DNA of 64,000 nt from Collimonas arenae (GCF_000786695.1 NZ_CP009962.1:1364001-1428000), one strand, 5' to 3'. Numbered from the stretch's first letter, positions 36,390-46,327 are shown. Numbers and translations: made by a program. The notes: generated from the letters alone by a model not told the origin.

Positions 36390-39300
36390 ATGTTGGAACA
36401 ACAACCAAAATTGCCGCCCCCAGCCACTCGCCTCGCGATCTGCTGGCGCGCCGGAATGACCGCTTATAGGCACGCGAACCTGGTAACGCACCATTTGCTT
36501 GGCGCTTTGCTGACGTTGCTGATCGTGGCTTATTTTCTGTTTTGCGGACTGTTTCTGGGCTTGCGCTATGTGGTATTGCCAAATATCGGCTATTACAAGG
36601 CAGAGGTCGAGCAAATCGCCAGCAAGGCTGCGGGTAACCCGATTTCGATCGGCACGTTGCAGGCATCCTGGCACGGTCTGCAACCGCATCTGATATTTGA
36701 TAACGTTGTCATTCACGATAAAAGTGGCCAGGCCGCGCTGACATTGCCGCAAGTCGCGGCCACCATTTCCTGGCGCTCTGTGTTGGTGGGCAGCGTCCGG
36801 CTGGCTTCGCTGGAGATCGATAAACCGGATCTGCAAATCGAACGCGATCCGCAGGGCAACCTGTTCGTCGGCGGTATCCTGGTCAACGCCAAGGACAAGA
36901 GTGACGGCGCCGGCGCCGAATGGCTGCTGGCGCAGCATCGCATCGTCATTCGCAATGGACAAGTACGCTGGCGCGATGATTTACGCAAGGCGCCCGAACT
37001 GACTCTCACTAATATCGATCTGCTGTTGCAAAGCCGCTGGCGTCGCCATCAATTGTCAGTGCGGGCGACGCCGCCTGCCGCTTTTGCCGCGCCGCTGGAT
37101 GTCCGCGCCAATTTCGTCCATCCGGTATTCGCGCAGAAGACGGCGGACTTCAAGCGCTGGACCGGAACCCTGTACGCCAATCTGCACGATGCCGATCTGA
37201 CGGTCTGGAAACCCTATTTCGACTATCCGCTGGAACTGACGCGGGGCAAGGGCGCGCTGCAAGCCTGGCTCGATCTGGATCACGCCAAGGTCCGCAACTT
37301 TACCGCCGACCTGCAACTTACCGGTTTGTCGATGCGGCTGCGGCGCGATCTGGAGCCACTGGCGCTGGACAATGTCAGCGGACGCGTTTCCGCCCACGAG
37401 GTGTTCGGGCCGCTATCTTTACAACAAGACAGTACACCGGCCTTCGGCACCAATGGCCATGTGATCGAACTTACCGATTTTTCCCTGAAAACGGCAGACG
37501 GCCTGACGCTGCCGCGCACTACCATCAGCGAGTCGTATGTGCCGGGGCAGGGCAAGCTGGGAGAAAAATATACCCTGCAAGCCAAGCAGCTGGATTTGCA
37601 GACCCTGGCCAGCTTTGCCCAACGCCTGCCCCTGACGCCGGCGCAGATCAAGATGATCGACGATTTTGCGCCGCGCGGCCAATTGCGTGACTTTGCCGCC
37701 CAATGGCAGGGCGCCTATCCAGCCATTACGTCTTATAGCGCAAAGGGGCAGTTTGAGGGCCTGACCATCAACCCGCAGTTGCCGCGCGCGGCCCAGGCGA
37801 AGACCGCAAGCCAGGCGGCGCAAGCTGCGGTGCCGGGCATTCCCGGAGTTGATAATCTGAGCGGCAGCATCAACGCCAACCAGGATGGCGGCAGCGTGAA
37901 TCTGGCATCGGAAAAAATGCAGCTGAACTTGCCGGGCTTCTTTGATGATCCGGTGATGCCTTTCGATAAGCTGGACATGGTGGCAAGCTGGAACTTCCAG
38001 CAAAAGGATCTGCTGCTGAAAATCGACAGTATGAATTTCATCCAGGATGGGCTGGCAGGAACATTGTCGGGCAGCCATTTGCTGCCGCTGCAAGACCGCC
38101 ATGGTGCGGCGGCAGGGGTGGTCGACATGAACGCCACGCTTAGTGAGTTCGACCTCAAGAAAATCGGCCGCTATCTGCCGGTTCACACGCCGGAGCATTT
38201 GCGTAACTGGCTGGTAGGCGCGTTGCAGGACGGCACGGCCAAGAATGTGGCGATCAGGCTCAAGGGCGACCTGGCCGATTTCCCGTTCAAGACCGACAGC
38301 CCGAACGCCAAGCCGAAAGGTGAATTCACGGTCACGGGAAAAATCGACAACGGTACTCTGGAATATGAGCCTGGCCATTTCGGCGCGGATGGCAAACAGC
38401 CTTTGTGGCCGCTGTTGGAAAAAATAGACGGCACGTTTGCGCTGGACCGCACGCGCTTGCAAATTAAAGCTGCGAGCGGGCAAACCTCGGGGGTCGGCGT
38501 CAGCGACGTGACCGCCACGGTGCCGGATTTGTCCTCGCACGACGAGATGCTGCTGATCGACGGCAGCGCCGCCGGCGCCTTGCAGAATTTTCTGCAGTTC
38601 ACCAACAACAGTCCGGTGCTGCACTGGATCGATGGCTTCACCAGCGAGTCGCAAGGCAAGGGCAACGCCAAGTTGCAACTGAACCTGCAAATACCGCTGG
38701 CGCATGCGATCGATACCAAAGTGACCGGGGCCTTGCAGTTCCTTAACAATGATGTGGTCTTGCAAAAAATCATCCCGCCTATCGCGAATGCCAGCGGTCA
38801 GCTTGAGTTCAACGAAAAAGGCTTCAACCTGAACGGTATCAAGGGCAACTTGCTGGGCGGCCCGGTGCAGGCCAGTGGCGGCACGCAGGCAGATCGCCAG
38901 ACCGTGATCAAGATCGAAGGCACTGCCGGCATCGACGGCTTGCGGGCGATGTACCCCAGCCCGCCGATGCAAAAACTGCTGTCCCGCGCCAGCGGCAGCA
39001 GCCGCTATACCGCAACCGTTTCGATCCATGAGCATCATCCCGAATTGTTGGTTGAATCGAGTTTGCAAGGCATAGGCCTGGACTTTCCGGAGCCTTTGCG
39101 CAAGAGCGCCAACGATGCCATGCCGCTTAAATTCGAGTGGCTGGGAGTGCCTTCCGACGATGCCGCGATTGTTCGCGATGAGCTCAAGCTGGCATTGGGA
39201 TCCGGCATCGTCGCCCGATATCAGCGCCAGAAGCCGGTCGTCAAAGCCGAAAACGGTGTTGTCGCCGCCGCCGACTGGAAGGTGATGCGTGGAGGTATCG

Positions 39301-40592
39301 GCATCAATACGGCGGCGCCGGAACCTGATAGCGGACTGGCGATCAACCTTAACGCCAAGACCTTGAACCTGGATGCCTGGAACAACCTGACCGGTGGCTT
39401 GAATGACGGCGCCGCCGGCAAGACCGGCGAAGAGTCGTCATTGGCCGGTATGGCCCAGTATGCTTCGCCAAACGTAGTATCGGTCCGCGCCAATCAACTG
39501 ATCTTGCTGGGCAAGACGATGGATAACGTGGTGTTGGGCGCGTCGCATCAGAAAAACGCCTGGCAAGTGAATGTCGATTCCAAGCAAGCCTCGGGTTATG
39601 TCACCTGGAGCGAATCGCCTTCAGGCCGTGGCTTGGGCAAGGTGACTGCGCGTTTGTCGTCACTGATCATTCCGCAAGGCGGCGAGTCGGATGTCGGCGA
39701 GGTGTTGGAAGGCAAGGGCGGATCTACCCAGATTCCCGGTTTGGATATCATCGCCGACGACTTCCAGTTGCTCGGCAAGAAACTCGGTCGGCTTGAGCTG
39801 AGCGCCAACAACGTCCGCGCCAATGTCGGCAGCGAGTGGCGTATCCATAAATTATCGATCAAAAATCCTGATGCCGAACTGAAGGCCGACGGCAAATGGA
39901 CTACGGTCGACGGCGACAACACCACCAGCCTGACCTATGCCATGGATATCGCTGACGCTGGCAAATTGCTGGACCGTTTTGGCTTTGCCCACGTATTGCG
40001 CGCCACGAAAGGACGGATGGACGGCGAGGTCAGCTGGAAGGGTTTGCCGTTTACCATGGATATTCCATCGCTCTCGGGGCAGATCAACCTGGACATGGCC
40101 GCCGGCCAGTTCCTGAAAGTCGACCCAGGCGCCGCCAAACTGCTGGGCGTGTTGAGCCTGCAGTCCTTGCCGCGCCGTCTTACGCTGGATTTCCGCGATA
40201 TTTTCTCCGAAGGATTTGCTTTCGACAGCGTGGTCGGCACAGCGTCTATCGCGCAAGGCAAGGCGCATACCGATAATTTCAAGATGCGCGGCGTCAGTGC
40301 TACCGTGCTAATGGATGGCGTCGCCGACATTGCTCGCGAAACCCAGGACCTGCACGTAGCGGTGTTGCCGGAAATTAATGCCGGCACGGCGTCGGTGGTG
40401 GCGCTGGCGATCAACCCGGTGATCGGCATCGGTACTTTCCTGGCGCAACTGTTCCTGCGCGACCCGCTGATGCGCGCGTTCACCTTTGAATATAATATTA
40501 CCGGCGGCTGGAGCGATCCGGTGGTGACCAAGCTTGACCACAAGGGCGAAACTCCGGTAGCCACGACGCCGGACCTGACATCCGGGCGTTGA
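36390..40592 (+). CDS. yhdP: YhdP family AsmA-like envelope protein
   Basis: YhdP is a giant inner-membrane-anchored protein that, with TamB and YdbH, is thought to carry phospholipids to the outer membrane. The 1400-residue protein has one transmembrane helix near residues 35-60 (LLTLLIVAYFLFCGLFLGLR). A long beta-rich periplasmic body follows, and the C-terminal AsmA-type domain includes TDNFKMRGVSATVLMDGVAD. Length is slightly above the E. coli protein (1266). The start is the ATG at 36390, one codon inside a TTG. Confidence 0.9.
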   Translation: MLEQQPKLPPPATRLAICWRAGMTAYRHANLVTHHLLGALLTLLIVAYFLFCGLFLGLRYVVLPNIGYYKAEVEQIASKAAGNPISIGTLQASWHGLQPHLIFDNVVIHDKSGQAALTLPQVAATISWRSVLVGSVRLASLEIDKPDLQIERDPQGNLFVGGILVNAKDKSDGAGAEWLLAQHRIVIRNGQVRWRDDLRKAPELTLTNIDLLLQSRWRRHQLSVRATPPAAFAAPLDVRANFVHPVFAQKTADFKRWTGTLYANLHDADLTVWKPYFDYPLELTRGKGALQAWLDLDHAKVRNFTADLQLTGLSMRLRRDLEPLALDNVSGRVSAHEVFGPLSLQQDSTPAFGTNGHVIELTDFSLKTADGLTLPRTTISESYVPGQGKLGEKYTLQAKQLDLQTLASFAQRLPLTPAQIKMIDDFAPRGQLRDFAAQWQGAYPAITSYSAKGQFEGLTINPQLPRAAQAKTASQAAQAAVPGIPGVDNLSGSINANQDGGSVNLASEKMQLNLPGFFDDPVMPFDKLDMVASWNFQQKDLLLKIDSMNFIQDGLAGTLSGSHLLPLQDRHGAAAGVVDMNATLSEFDLKKIGRYLPVHTPEHLRNWLVGALQDGTAKNVAIRLKGDLADFPFKTDSPNAKPKGEFTVTGKIDNGTLEYEPGHFGADGKQPLWPLLEKIDGTFALDRTRLQIKAASGQTSGVGVSDVTATVPDLSSHDEMLLIDGSAAGALQNFLQFTNNSPVLHWIDGFTSESQGKGNAKLQLNLQIPLAHAIDTKVTGALQFLNNDVVLQKIIPPIANASGQLEFNEKGFNLNGIKGNLLGGPVQASGGTQADRQTVIKIEGTAGIDGLRAMYPSPPMQKLLSRASGSSRYTATVSIHEHHPELLVESSLQGIGLDFPEPLRKSANDAMPLKFEWLGVPSDDAAIVRDELKLALGSGIVARYQRQKPVVKAENGVVAAADWKVMRGGIGINTAAPEPDSGLAINLNAKTLNLDAWNNLTGGLNDGAAGKTGEESSLAGMAQYASPNVVSVRANQLILLGKTMDNVVLGASHQKNAWQVNVDSKQASGYVTWSESPSGRGLGKVTARLSSLIIPQGGESDVGEVLEGKGGSTQIPGLDIIADDFQLLGKKLGRLELSANNVRANVGSEWRIHKLSIKNPDAELKADGKWTTVDGDNTTSLTYAMDIADAGKLLDRFGFAHVLRATKGRMDGEVSWKGLPFTMDIPSLSGQINLDMAAGQFLKVDPGAAKLLGVLSLQSLPRRLTLDFRDIFSEGFAFDSVVGTASIAQGKAHTDNFKMRGVSATVLMDGVADIARETQDLHVAVLPEINAGTASVVALAINPVIGIGTFLAQLFLRDPLMRAFTFEYNITGGWSDPVVTKLDHKGETPVATTPDLTSGR

Positions 40593-40851
40593 TGCCAGGA
40601 GTTTGGTTGCTTGGCGCAAAGCCGCCGGGCCGGTTCCCAGCCTAAATTGGAGCCGGTGCGAGGAAAGGGGCTTGTGAGCGATAGCATTGATCCCCATTTC
40701 CTATAGTGGGTACGCCTGGTTTGCCAGCGTTGCCGCTTCGTAAATCACAGAAATAATTAGCAATGCGACATGATTGAATGCGTTGCCGAAGCCCGTTCGG
40801 CCTGGGATGCTCTACAATCCATACCAAGATCACAGTAAAACCGGAACATCA

Positions 40852-42312
40852 ATGAAACCATTCGAACCAAATCTGGGCACTTTAGCTATTGCTCGCGACA
40901 TTTTACTGACGCCGTTCGGGCTGGACGAATCGAGCCTGCTCAAAGCGCTCGGGACCATGTTCACGCATAAGGTCGATTACGCCGACCTGTATTTTCAGTT
41001 TACCAAGAGCGAAGGCTGGAGCCTGGAAGAAGGCATCGTCAAGACCGGCAGCTTTTCCATCGACCAGGGTGTCGGCGTGCGCGCCGTTTCCGGCGACAAG
41101 ACTGCATTTTCGTATTCCGATGAAATTTCCGAACGCGCATTGCTCGACGCAGCAGTAGCGACGCGCACCATCGCGCGCCAGGGCGCAGGCAAGATCAAGA
41201 TCGCCGCCGGCATGCAGCAAAGCGGTGGCCGCTCGCTGTATCTGCCGAACGATCCGCTGGTGTCGCTGGACGCCACCGAGAAGGTCAAGTTGCTGGAACG
41301 CGTAGAGCGCATGGCGCGCGCCAAAGACCCACGCGTAGTGCAAGTGATGGCAGGCCTGGCGGCAGAATACGACGTGGTGCTTGTGGCGCGTAGCGACGGC
41401 GTGATTGCCGCCGATATCCGGCCGTTGGTGCGTTTGTCGGTGACGGTGATCGTTGAACAGAACGGTCGACGCGAAACCGGCAGCAGTGGCGGCGGTGGCC
41501 GCTATAGCTACGGCTATTTCACCGACGCCTTGATGGAACAATATGCTGCCGATGCGGTGGCTTCGGCATTGGTCAACCTGGATGCGCGTCCGGCGCCGGC
41601 CGGTCCTATGACTGTGGTGTTGGGCCCTGGTTGGCCGGGCATTTTGTTGCACGAGGCAATCGGCCACGGCCTGGAAGGCGACTTCAACCGCAAGGGCTCG
41701 AGCACATTCTCCGGCCGCATCGGCGAGCGCGTCGCGGCCAAGGGCGTCACCGTGGTGGATGACGGCACCATTGCCGATCGCCGCGGTTCGCTCAATATCG
41801 ACGATGAAGGCAATCCTAGCCAGTGCACGACCCTGATTGAAGACGGTATTCTCAAGGGCTACATACAGGACACCATGAACGCGCGCTTGATGAAGATGCC
41901 GGTCACCGGCAATGCTCGCCGTGAATCGTTTGCCCATCTGCCGATGCCGCGCATGACCAATACCTACATGCTAGCTGGCGACAAAGATCCGGCAGAGATT
42001 CTCGCATCGGTAAAAAATGGCTTGTATGCGGTCAATTTTGGCGGCGGCCAGGTCGATATCACCAACGGCAAGTTCGTGTTTTCAGCGAGCGAAGCCTACA
42101 TGATCGAAAACGGTAAAGTCACCTATCCGGTCAAGGGTGCAACCCTGATCGGCAACGGCCCTGACGTCTTGAACCGGGTTTCCATGATCGGCAACGACAT
42201 GCAGCTCGATCCGGGCGTCGGCGTGTGCGGCAAAGAAGGCCAGAGCGTGCCGGTAGGCGTCGGCCAGCCGACTTTGCGCATTGATGGCGTGACTGTCGGG
42301 GGCACCGCTTAA
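40852..42312 (+). CDS. tldD: Metalloprotease TldD
   Basis: TldD, with TldE, forms a metallopeptidase that trims unfolded peptides such as microcin B17 precursor and CcdA. The 486-residue protein has the zinc motif [11 protein letters not shown] and the following [15 protein letters not shown]. The C-terminus has [20 protein letters not shown]. The start [10 protein letters not shown] is chosen because homology begins here; an open frame runs 26 codons upstream. TldE (pmbA) is not in this window. The gap to yhdP (259 bp) holds no gene. Confidence 0.93.
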   Translation: MKPFEPNLGTLAIARDILLTPFGLDESSLLKALGTMFTHKVDYADLYFQFTKSEGWSLEEGIVKTGSFSIDQGVGVRAVSGDKTAFSYSDEISERALLDAAVATRTIARQGAGKIKIAAGMQQSGGRSLYLPNDPLVSLDATEKVKLLERVERMARAKDPRVVQVMAGLAAEYDVVLVARSDGVIAADIRPLVRLSVTVIVEQNGRRETGSSGGGGRYSYGYFTDALMEQYAADAVASALVNLDARPAPAGPMTVVLGPGWPGILLHEAIGHGLEGDFNRKGSSTFSGRIGERVAAKGVTVVDDGTIADRRGSLNIDDEGNPSQCTTLIEDGILKGYIQDTMNARLMKMPVTGNARRESFAHLPMPRMTNTYMLAGDKDPAEILASVKNGLYAVNFGGGQVDITNGKFVFSASEAYMIENGKVTYPVKGATLIGNGPDVLNRVSMIGNDMQLDPGVGVCGKEGQSVPVGVGQPTLRIDGVTVGGTA

Positions 42313-42340
42313 GATGGCAAGGGGAATGACGGAACCCGCG

Positions 42341-42814
42341 ATGATGGAATGGCGCTGGCTGCCATTCCAGGACTTGAGTGCTGCGCAATTGTATGCGGCG
42401 ATGCAATTGCGGCAGCGCGTGTTTGTGGTCGAACAAACCTGCGTATTCCTGGATGCCGACGGTATTGATCAGCATTCCTGGCATGGCCTGGGATATTTGC
42501 CAAACGGCGAATTGGGTGCTTACGCGCGCATCGTCCCGCCGGGCAAGGCCTTTGACTATCCGTCGATCGGGCGGGTAGTGACTGCGCCTGAATTGCGCGG
42601 CAGCGGCGGTGGATATGAACTGATGCAGCAGGCGATGCTGCACACCATCAGATTATTTCCGGGGCATCAAATCAAGATTGGCGCGCAAGCGCATTTGCAG
42701 CGATTCTATGCCCGCTTCGGGTTTGAGCCGGTGGGGGAGTTGTATGACGAAGATGGTATTGCGCACATCCACATGATTGCGCCGCCTTTATCTCGATCGA
42801 CAGTGTCGATGTGA
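42341..42814 (+). CDS. elaA: ElaA family GNAT acetyltransferase
   Basis: The protein opens MMEWRWLPFQDLSAAQLYAA and has QLRQRVFVVEQTC and GRVVTAPELRGSGGGYELM, the pattern of E. coli ElaA, a GNAT protein of unknown substrate. I chose the ATG at 42341 (157 residues), where ElaA similarity begins and GGAA lies at good distance. ATGs at 42314, only 1 bp after the tldD stop, and 42326 are also possible. It is very likely co-transcribed with tldD. Confidence 0.85.
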   Translation: MMEWRWLPFQDLSAAQLYAAMQLRQRVFVVEQTCVFLDADGIDQHSWHGLGYLPNGELGAYARIVPPGKAFDYPSIGRVVTAPELRGSGGGYELMQQAMLHTIRLFPGHQIKIGAQAHLQRFYARFGFEPVGELYDEDGIAHIHMIAPPLSRSTVSM

Positions 42815-42845
42815 AATAGCGGGGATAGTCCGGCCGCAGATGTAT

Positions 42846-43211
42846 TCAGCGGTTTGGCTCCAACAACTCAATCCGGTTGCCAAAAGGATCATCAGTAAAG
42901 ATTCTGGTAAATCCCGCAATCGGTACATCATGCTTCACGTTATGACCAGCCTCGGTCAATGCTGCTACAAGAGGTGCCAATCGGTCCACCACCAGACCGG
43001 GATGGGCTTTTAACGCCGGCCTGAATTCCTTTTCCACACCCAGGTGCAGCTGCACCGCGCCGCAGGAAAACCAGACTCCGCCCCTGGTCGCCAGGTCGGC
43101 GGGTTTTGGCAATTCCTTGAGTCCTAGAATGTCGCCGTAAAAGCGGCGCGCGGCATCTTCATGGGCGGCTGGCATTGCCAGTTGCACATGGTCTATTCCG
43201 ATTACGGGCAT
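42846..43211 (-). CDS. VOC family protein (glyoxalase-like)
   Basis: The 121-residue protein is a single vicinal-oxygen-chelate module pair: GIDHVQLAMPAAHEDAARRF at the start, LHLGVEKEF in the middle and FTDDPFGNRIELLE at the end. His, His and Glu positions expected to bind metal are present. The substrate cannot be deduced. It is convergent with elaA and stands alone. Confidence 0.82.
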   Translation of the reverse strand: MPVIGIDHVQLAMPAAHEDAARRFYGDILGLKELPKPADLATRGGVWFSCGAVQLHLGVEKEFRPALKAHPGLVVDRLAPLVAALTEAGHNVKHDVPIAGFTRIFTDDPFGNRIELLEPNR

Positions 43212-43420
43212 TGCATCCTCACTAATAGATTTGCTTCTTTATCCCTGTATTCGTACTGTGATTTTATCATTGCCCTCACAATGGCGCGCTGCACCGATGC
43301 TGTGCGGGTCTTGCCTTGTTCACATCTGTCATTTTCAACTGAGCCGTCCCAAATTTTGCGGAAATCGGGTTATCCTGAAAGGGCTAGTCGACGCAGATCT
43401 TCCAACCACAAGGATGTTGA

Positions 43421-44446
43421 ATGAGCCAAGCATTGCAATCCATTCCCGAACGATTCGGTGTCGATGACAGAACGTTCATGGAAGAGATCGCCGCACAATA
43501 CAAGCCCGTGGTATTGCGCGGTTATGTCAACGACTGGCCGGCAGTGAAATTGGCAAAGACTTCGACCGAAGCGGTATGTAACTATCTGAAGAAGCTGGAC
43601 AACGGCAGCGATGTCGATGCGATCATGACGCGGCCGGAAGCCAAGGGCCGCATCTTTTACGATGAGGCCATGAACGGTTTCAATTACGTGCGCAACCGCT
43701 TGCCGGTCTCGGCGATTATCGACCAGTTGGCGCGTTATCGTTCCTTCCCCAATCCTCCTGCCGTCGCCGCGCAAAGCGCGTTGATTGCAAATTGCCTGCC
43801 GGGTTTTTTGGACGATAATAAATTGCCGGTGCTCGGCCCGGAAGTCATACCAAGAATATGGATAGGCAATGCCGTCACCACGCCCGCACATTTCGACGAT
43901 GCCCACAATATCGCGTGTGTGGTCAGCGGCAAGCGCCGCTTTACCTTATTTCCGCCGGAGCAGATTGGCAACCTGTATATCGGGCCGGTGGATTTTGCGC
44001 CTACAGGCGCGCCGATCAGCATGGTGTCGTTGAGCGAGCCGGATTTCGATAAATACCCCAAATTCAAAAATGCACTCGCGGCAGCGCAAGTCGCCGAACT
44101 GGAACCCGGCGACGCGCTCTACATACCGCCCTTATGGTGGCACCACGTGGAGTCGCTGCAAGCCTGCAATATCCTTGTCAATTACTGGTGGGGTGGTGCA
44201 GTCGGCACTGCGGATTCGGCGCATTCAGGTTTTGACAGCCTGATGCTGGCACTGCTCAATCTGAAGCGCCGCGCACCCGCATACCGGCAGGCCTGGGCGG
44301 CCGTCTTCAATCATTATGTTTTCGATGAAAACGATGACGTCGCCACGCATATCCCGGCGCATCGGCATGGGATTCTGGGGGAAATGTCAGTCGAACAGGA
44401 GCAGCAGGTAAGAAATTATCTAGCAAATAAGTTAAAAGGTCGGTGA
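43421..44446 (+). CDS. JmjC-like cupin dioxygenase
   Basis: The 341-residue protein belongs to the cupin-8/JmjC group of 2-oxoglutarate/Fe(II) oxygenases. Characteristic segments are KPVVLRGYVNDWPAVK near residue 28, WIGNAVTTPAHFDDAHNIAC with the HxD metal pair, KRRFTLFPPEQ, and GDALYIPPLWWHHVESL with the distal histidine. Bacterial relatives hydroxylate amino acid side chains of proteins, often ribosomal, but this target is unknown. A small cupin gene follows 37 bp later and may be co-transcribed. Confidence 0.85.
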   Translation: MSQALQSIPERFGVDDRTFMEEIAAQYKPVVLRGYVNDWPAVKLAKTSTEAVCNYLKKLDNGSDVDAIMTRPEAKGRIFYDEAMNGFNYVRNRLPVSAIIDQLARYRSFPNPPAVAAQSALIANCLPGFLDDNKLPVLGPEVIPRIWIGNAVTTPAHFDDAHNIACVVSGKRRFTLFPPEQIGNLYIGPVDFAPTGAPISMVSLSEPDFDKYPKFKNALAAAQVAELEPGDALYIPPLWWHHVESLQACNILVNYWWGGAVGTADSAHSGFDSLMLALLNLKRRAPAYRQAWAAVFNHYVFDENDDVATHIPAHRHGILGEMSVEQEQQVRNYLANKLKGR

Positions 44447-44483
44447 GTTAAAATTCAATTGAACTTCAACCTGCGAGATCATC

Positions 44484-44855
44484 ATGACTAACGTTTCATC
44501 ACCAAAGAAAATAGCCGCGTCACTGACAGAACACTGGTCGCCCCGGGTAGTGGGTGAGGTTGACGATGCGTATATCAAGGTGGCCAAAGTCAAAGGTTCA
44601 CTGGCCTGGCATAGCCACGACAACGAAGATGAATTGTTCCTGATTCTCAAAGGCCATTTGCGGATTGAAATGGAAGACGGCGCGGTCGAACTTGCTGAAG
44701 GCGAGATGTTTATCGTCCCCAAGGGCGTACGACATAATCCGGTGGCGGAGGAAGAGTGCCACATCATGCTGATTGAACGTAAATCGACCCTGCACACCGG
44801 CGACGTGGTCAGCGAGAAAACACGCTCGCTGGCGGAGCAGTTACGGCCGGTGTAA
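44484..44855 (+). CDS. Cupin domain protein
   Basis: The 123-residue protein is one cupin barrel. Motif 1 is WHSHDNEDELFLILKGHLRIEM (trimmed: HSHDNEDE and G) and motif 2 is GEMFIVPKGVRHNPVAEEE, with His, His, Glu and His metal ligands. It could be an isomerase, oxygenase or binding protein. It follows the JmjC-like gene. Confidence 0.8.
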   Translation: MTNVSSPKKIAASLTEHWSPRVVGEVDDAYIKVAKVKGSLAWHSHDNEDELFLILKGHLRIEMEDGAVELAEGEMFIVPKGVRHNPVAEEECHIMLIERKSTLHTGDVVSEKTRSLAEQLRPV

Positions 44856-44939
44856 TAATCGCGGTGTAATAGTTGCAATGCAATAGTCGCAATGCAATAG
44901 TCGATTAATAACTGGCTTCAAACCGACATCAAATGCCGC

Positions 44940-45212
44940 TTAGATTTTCCTGATTTTCCAGCGCGCGTAATCTTGCGGCAAACAGACTGCGCACGGCCGA
45001 TAACCTGCGCCTTCGGCATCGGCCCTGTCGAGAAAAAATACCCGGTTCATCACATAGCCGCCTTTGGCGATGGCTTGCAGTGCCGAACGGCAGTCGAGAC
45101 GGCCGTAGATGCGGCTGCGGCGATGGCCGCCAAGACTGCCTGCTTGCGTGCTGTCATAAGTCTTGCCATCGGCGCCGATCAGTTTCCATGTTCTGTTGAT
45201 ATCGCCAGGCAT
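44940..45212 (-). CDS. Small Ada-type metal-binding protein
   Basis: This encodes a 90-residue protein similar to the zinc-binding N-terminal domain of Ada, with SRIYGRLDCRSALQAI, NRVFFLDRADAEGAGYRPC and AVCLPQDY. Cys41, Cys74 and Cys77 are present; Cys74-x2-Cys77 has the spacing of Ada Cys69/Cys72. There is no methyltransferase or AraC domain. It is the last gene of the alkylation repair cluster, starting 5 bp after the ada stop codon. A start three codons upstream (TTG) would overlap ada. Its role is unknown; see findings. Confidence 0.78.
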   Translation of the reverse strand: MPGDINRTWKLIGADGKTYDSTQAGSLGGHRRSRIYGRLDCRSALQAIAKGGYVMNRVFFLDRADAEGAGYRPCAVCLPQDYARWKIRKI

Positions 45213-45217
45213 GATAT

Positions 45218-46297
45218 TCAATCCCGGCTTTCCCGTTCCAGCAGGGCGCGCTTGCGTTCTACGCCCCAGCGATAGCCGGAGCCGCTGCCATCGCTACGTA
45301 TCACCCGATGGCAGGGAATCGCTACCGCCAGCGTGTTGGCGGCGCAGGCTTGCGCTACTGCGCGGACTGCCTTGGGCGAACCGATACGGGCTGCTATTTC
45401 TGCGTAGCTCGCGGTGCTGCCGACGGGAATCTCACGCAGCGCTTGCCACACGCGCTGTTGGAAAGCCGTGCCGCGTACATCCAGCGGCAAGTCGAGGCCG
45501 AGGGCGGGAGCCTCGATGAAGCCAACCACTTGCGCCACTAGTTGCTCGAAATCGTGGTCGGCGCCGATCAGGTGGGCGCGCGGGAATTTGTCTTGCAGAT
45601 CGTGCGCCAGTGCGTTCGGATCATCGCCCAGCAGGATTGCGCACACGCCGCGATCGCTTTGTGCGACCAGGATCGCGCCCAGTGAGCACTCGCCGATAGC
45701 GAAGCGAATCTCGGTGTTGGCGCCGCCGGCGCGATAATCGGTCGGCGTCATGCCGAGTACTTTGCCGGAGGCTTCGTAGAAGCGGCTGTTCGAGTTGAAG
45801 CCGGCATCGTAGATGGCTTCGGTAACCGAGTGGCTACGGCTCAGGTGGTCGCGTACTTTCTTTGCCCGGTTGGCGTCGGCGTAGCCTTTCGGCGTCAATC
45901 CGGTGACTGCTTTGAAGACGCGGTGGAAATGGTAGACGCTAAGACCGGCATCGGCTGCCAGGGTTTCCAGGCTCGGTAGTTCCAGCGCGGTCTCGATATT
46001 TCTGCAGGCGGCCGCCACCAGTTCGGCATGCTGGGCTGCGATCGTGGTCTGGTCCGCGCTGCGTTTGCTGGCGCGGTAGCCGGCGGCTTCGGCGGCGGCC
46101 GGCGTGTCGAAAAACTCGACGTTTTCCGGGCGCGGCAGGCGTGTCGGGCTGCTTGGGCGGCAATACACGCCGGTGGTTTTGACTGCATACACAAACAGTT
46201 TGTCGGCAGAGGGATCCCTGGCCAGTACGGCAGTCCAGCGCGGGTCGTGTTCTGCGCTCTGTCCCAAAGTATGTTGTTGCGGTGTGAGGGTTCGCAT
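45218..46297 (-). CDS. ada: Ada methylated-DNA-protein cysteine methyltransferase and transcription activator
   Basis: Ada repairs methylphosphotriesters and O6-methylguanine and activates the adaptive response. The 359-residue protein has an N-terminal Ada domain (methyl-acceptor candidate Cys46 in GVYCRPSS), an AraC-type DNA-binding domain (LETLAADAGLSVYHFHRVFK) and a C-terminal methyltransferase with AIPCHRVIRSDG (Cys about 329). Three of the four expected zinc cysteines are serine (Ser50, Ser77, Ser80). An AATT-N5-GCAA site lies 68 bp upstream, so the gene is probably self-activated. GGAAG precedes the ATG. Confidence 0.94.
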   Translation of the reverse strand: MRTLTPQQHTLGQSAEHDPRWTAVLARDPSADKLFVYAVKTTGVYCRPSSPTRLPRPENVEFFDTPAAAEAAGYRASKRSADQTTIAAQHAELVAAACRNIETALELPSLETLAADAGLSVYHFHRVFKAVTGLTPKGYADANRAKKVRDHLSRSHSVTEAIYDAGFNSNSRFYEASGKVLGMTPTDYRAGGANTEIRFAIGECSLGAILVAQSDRGVCAILLGDDPNALAHDLQDKFPRAHLIGADHDFEQLVAQVVGFIEAPALGLDLPLDVRGTAFQQRVWQALREIPVGSTASYAEIAARIGSPKAVRAVAQACAANTLAVAIPCHRVIRSDGSGSGYRWGVERKRALLERESRD

Positions 46298-46327
46298 GTC
46301 GGCTTCCAGTTGGATTAGTGTAGCTCT

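Noticed and set aside
44875..44902. Tandem repeat of a 14-mer (gcaatgcaatagtc, two copies) after the cupin gene
   Set aside because: Only two copies in an AT-rich gap; could be slippage. No functional sign.
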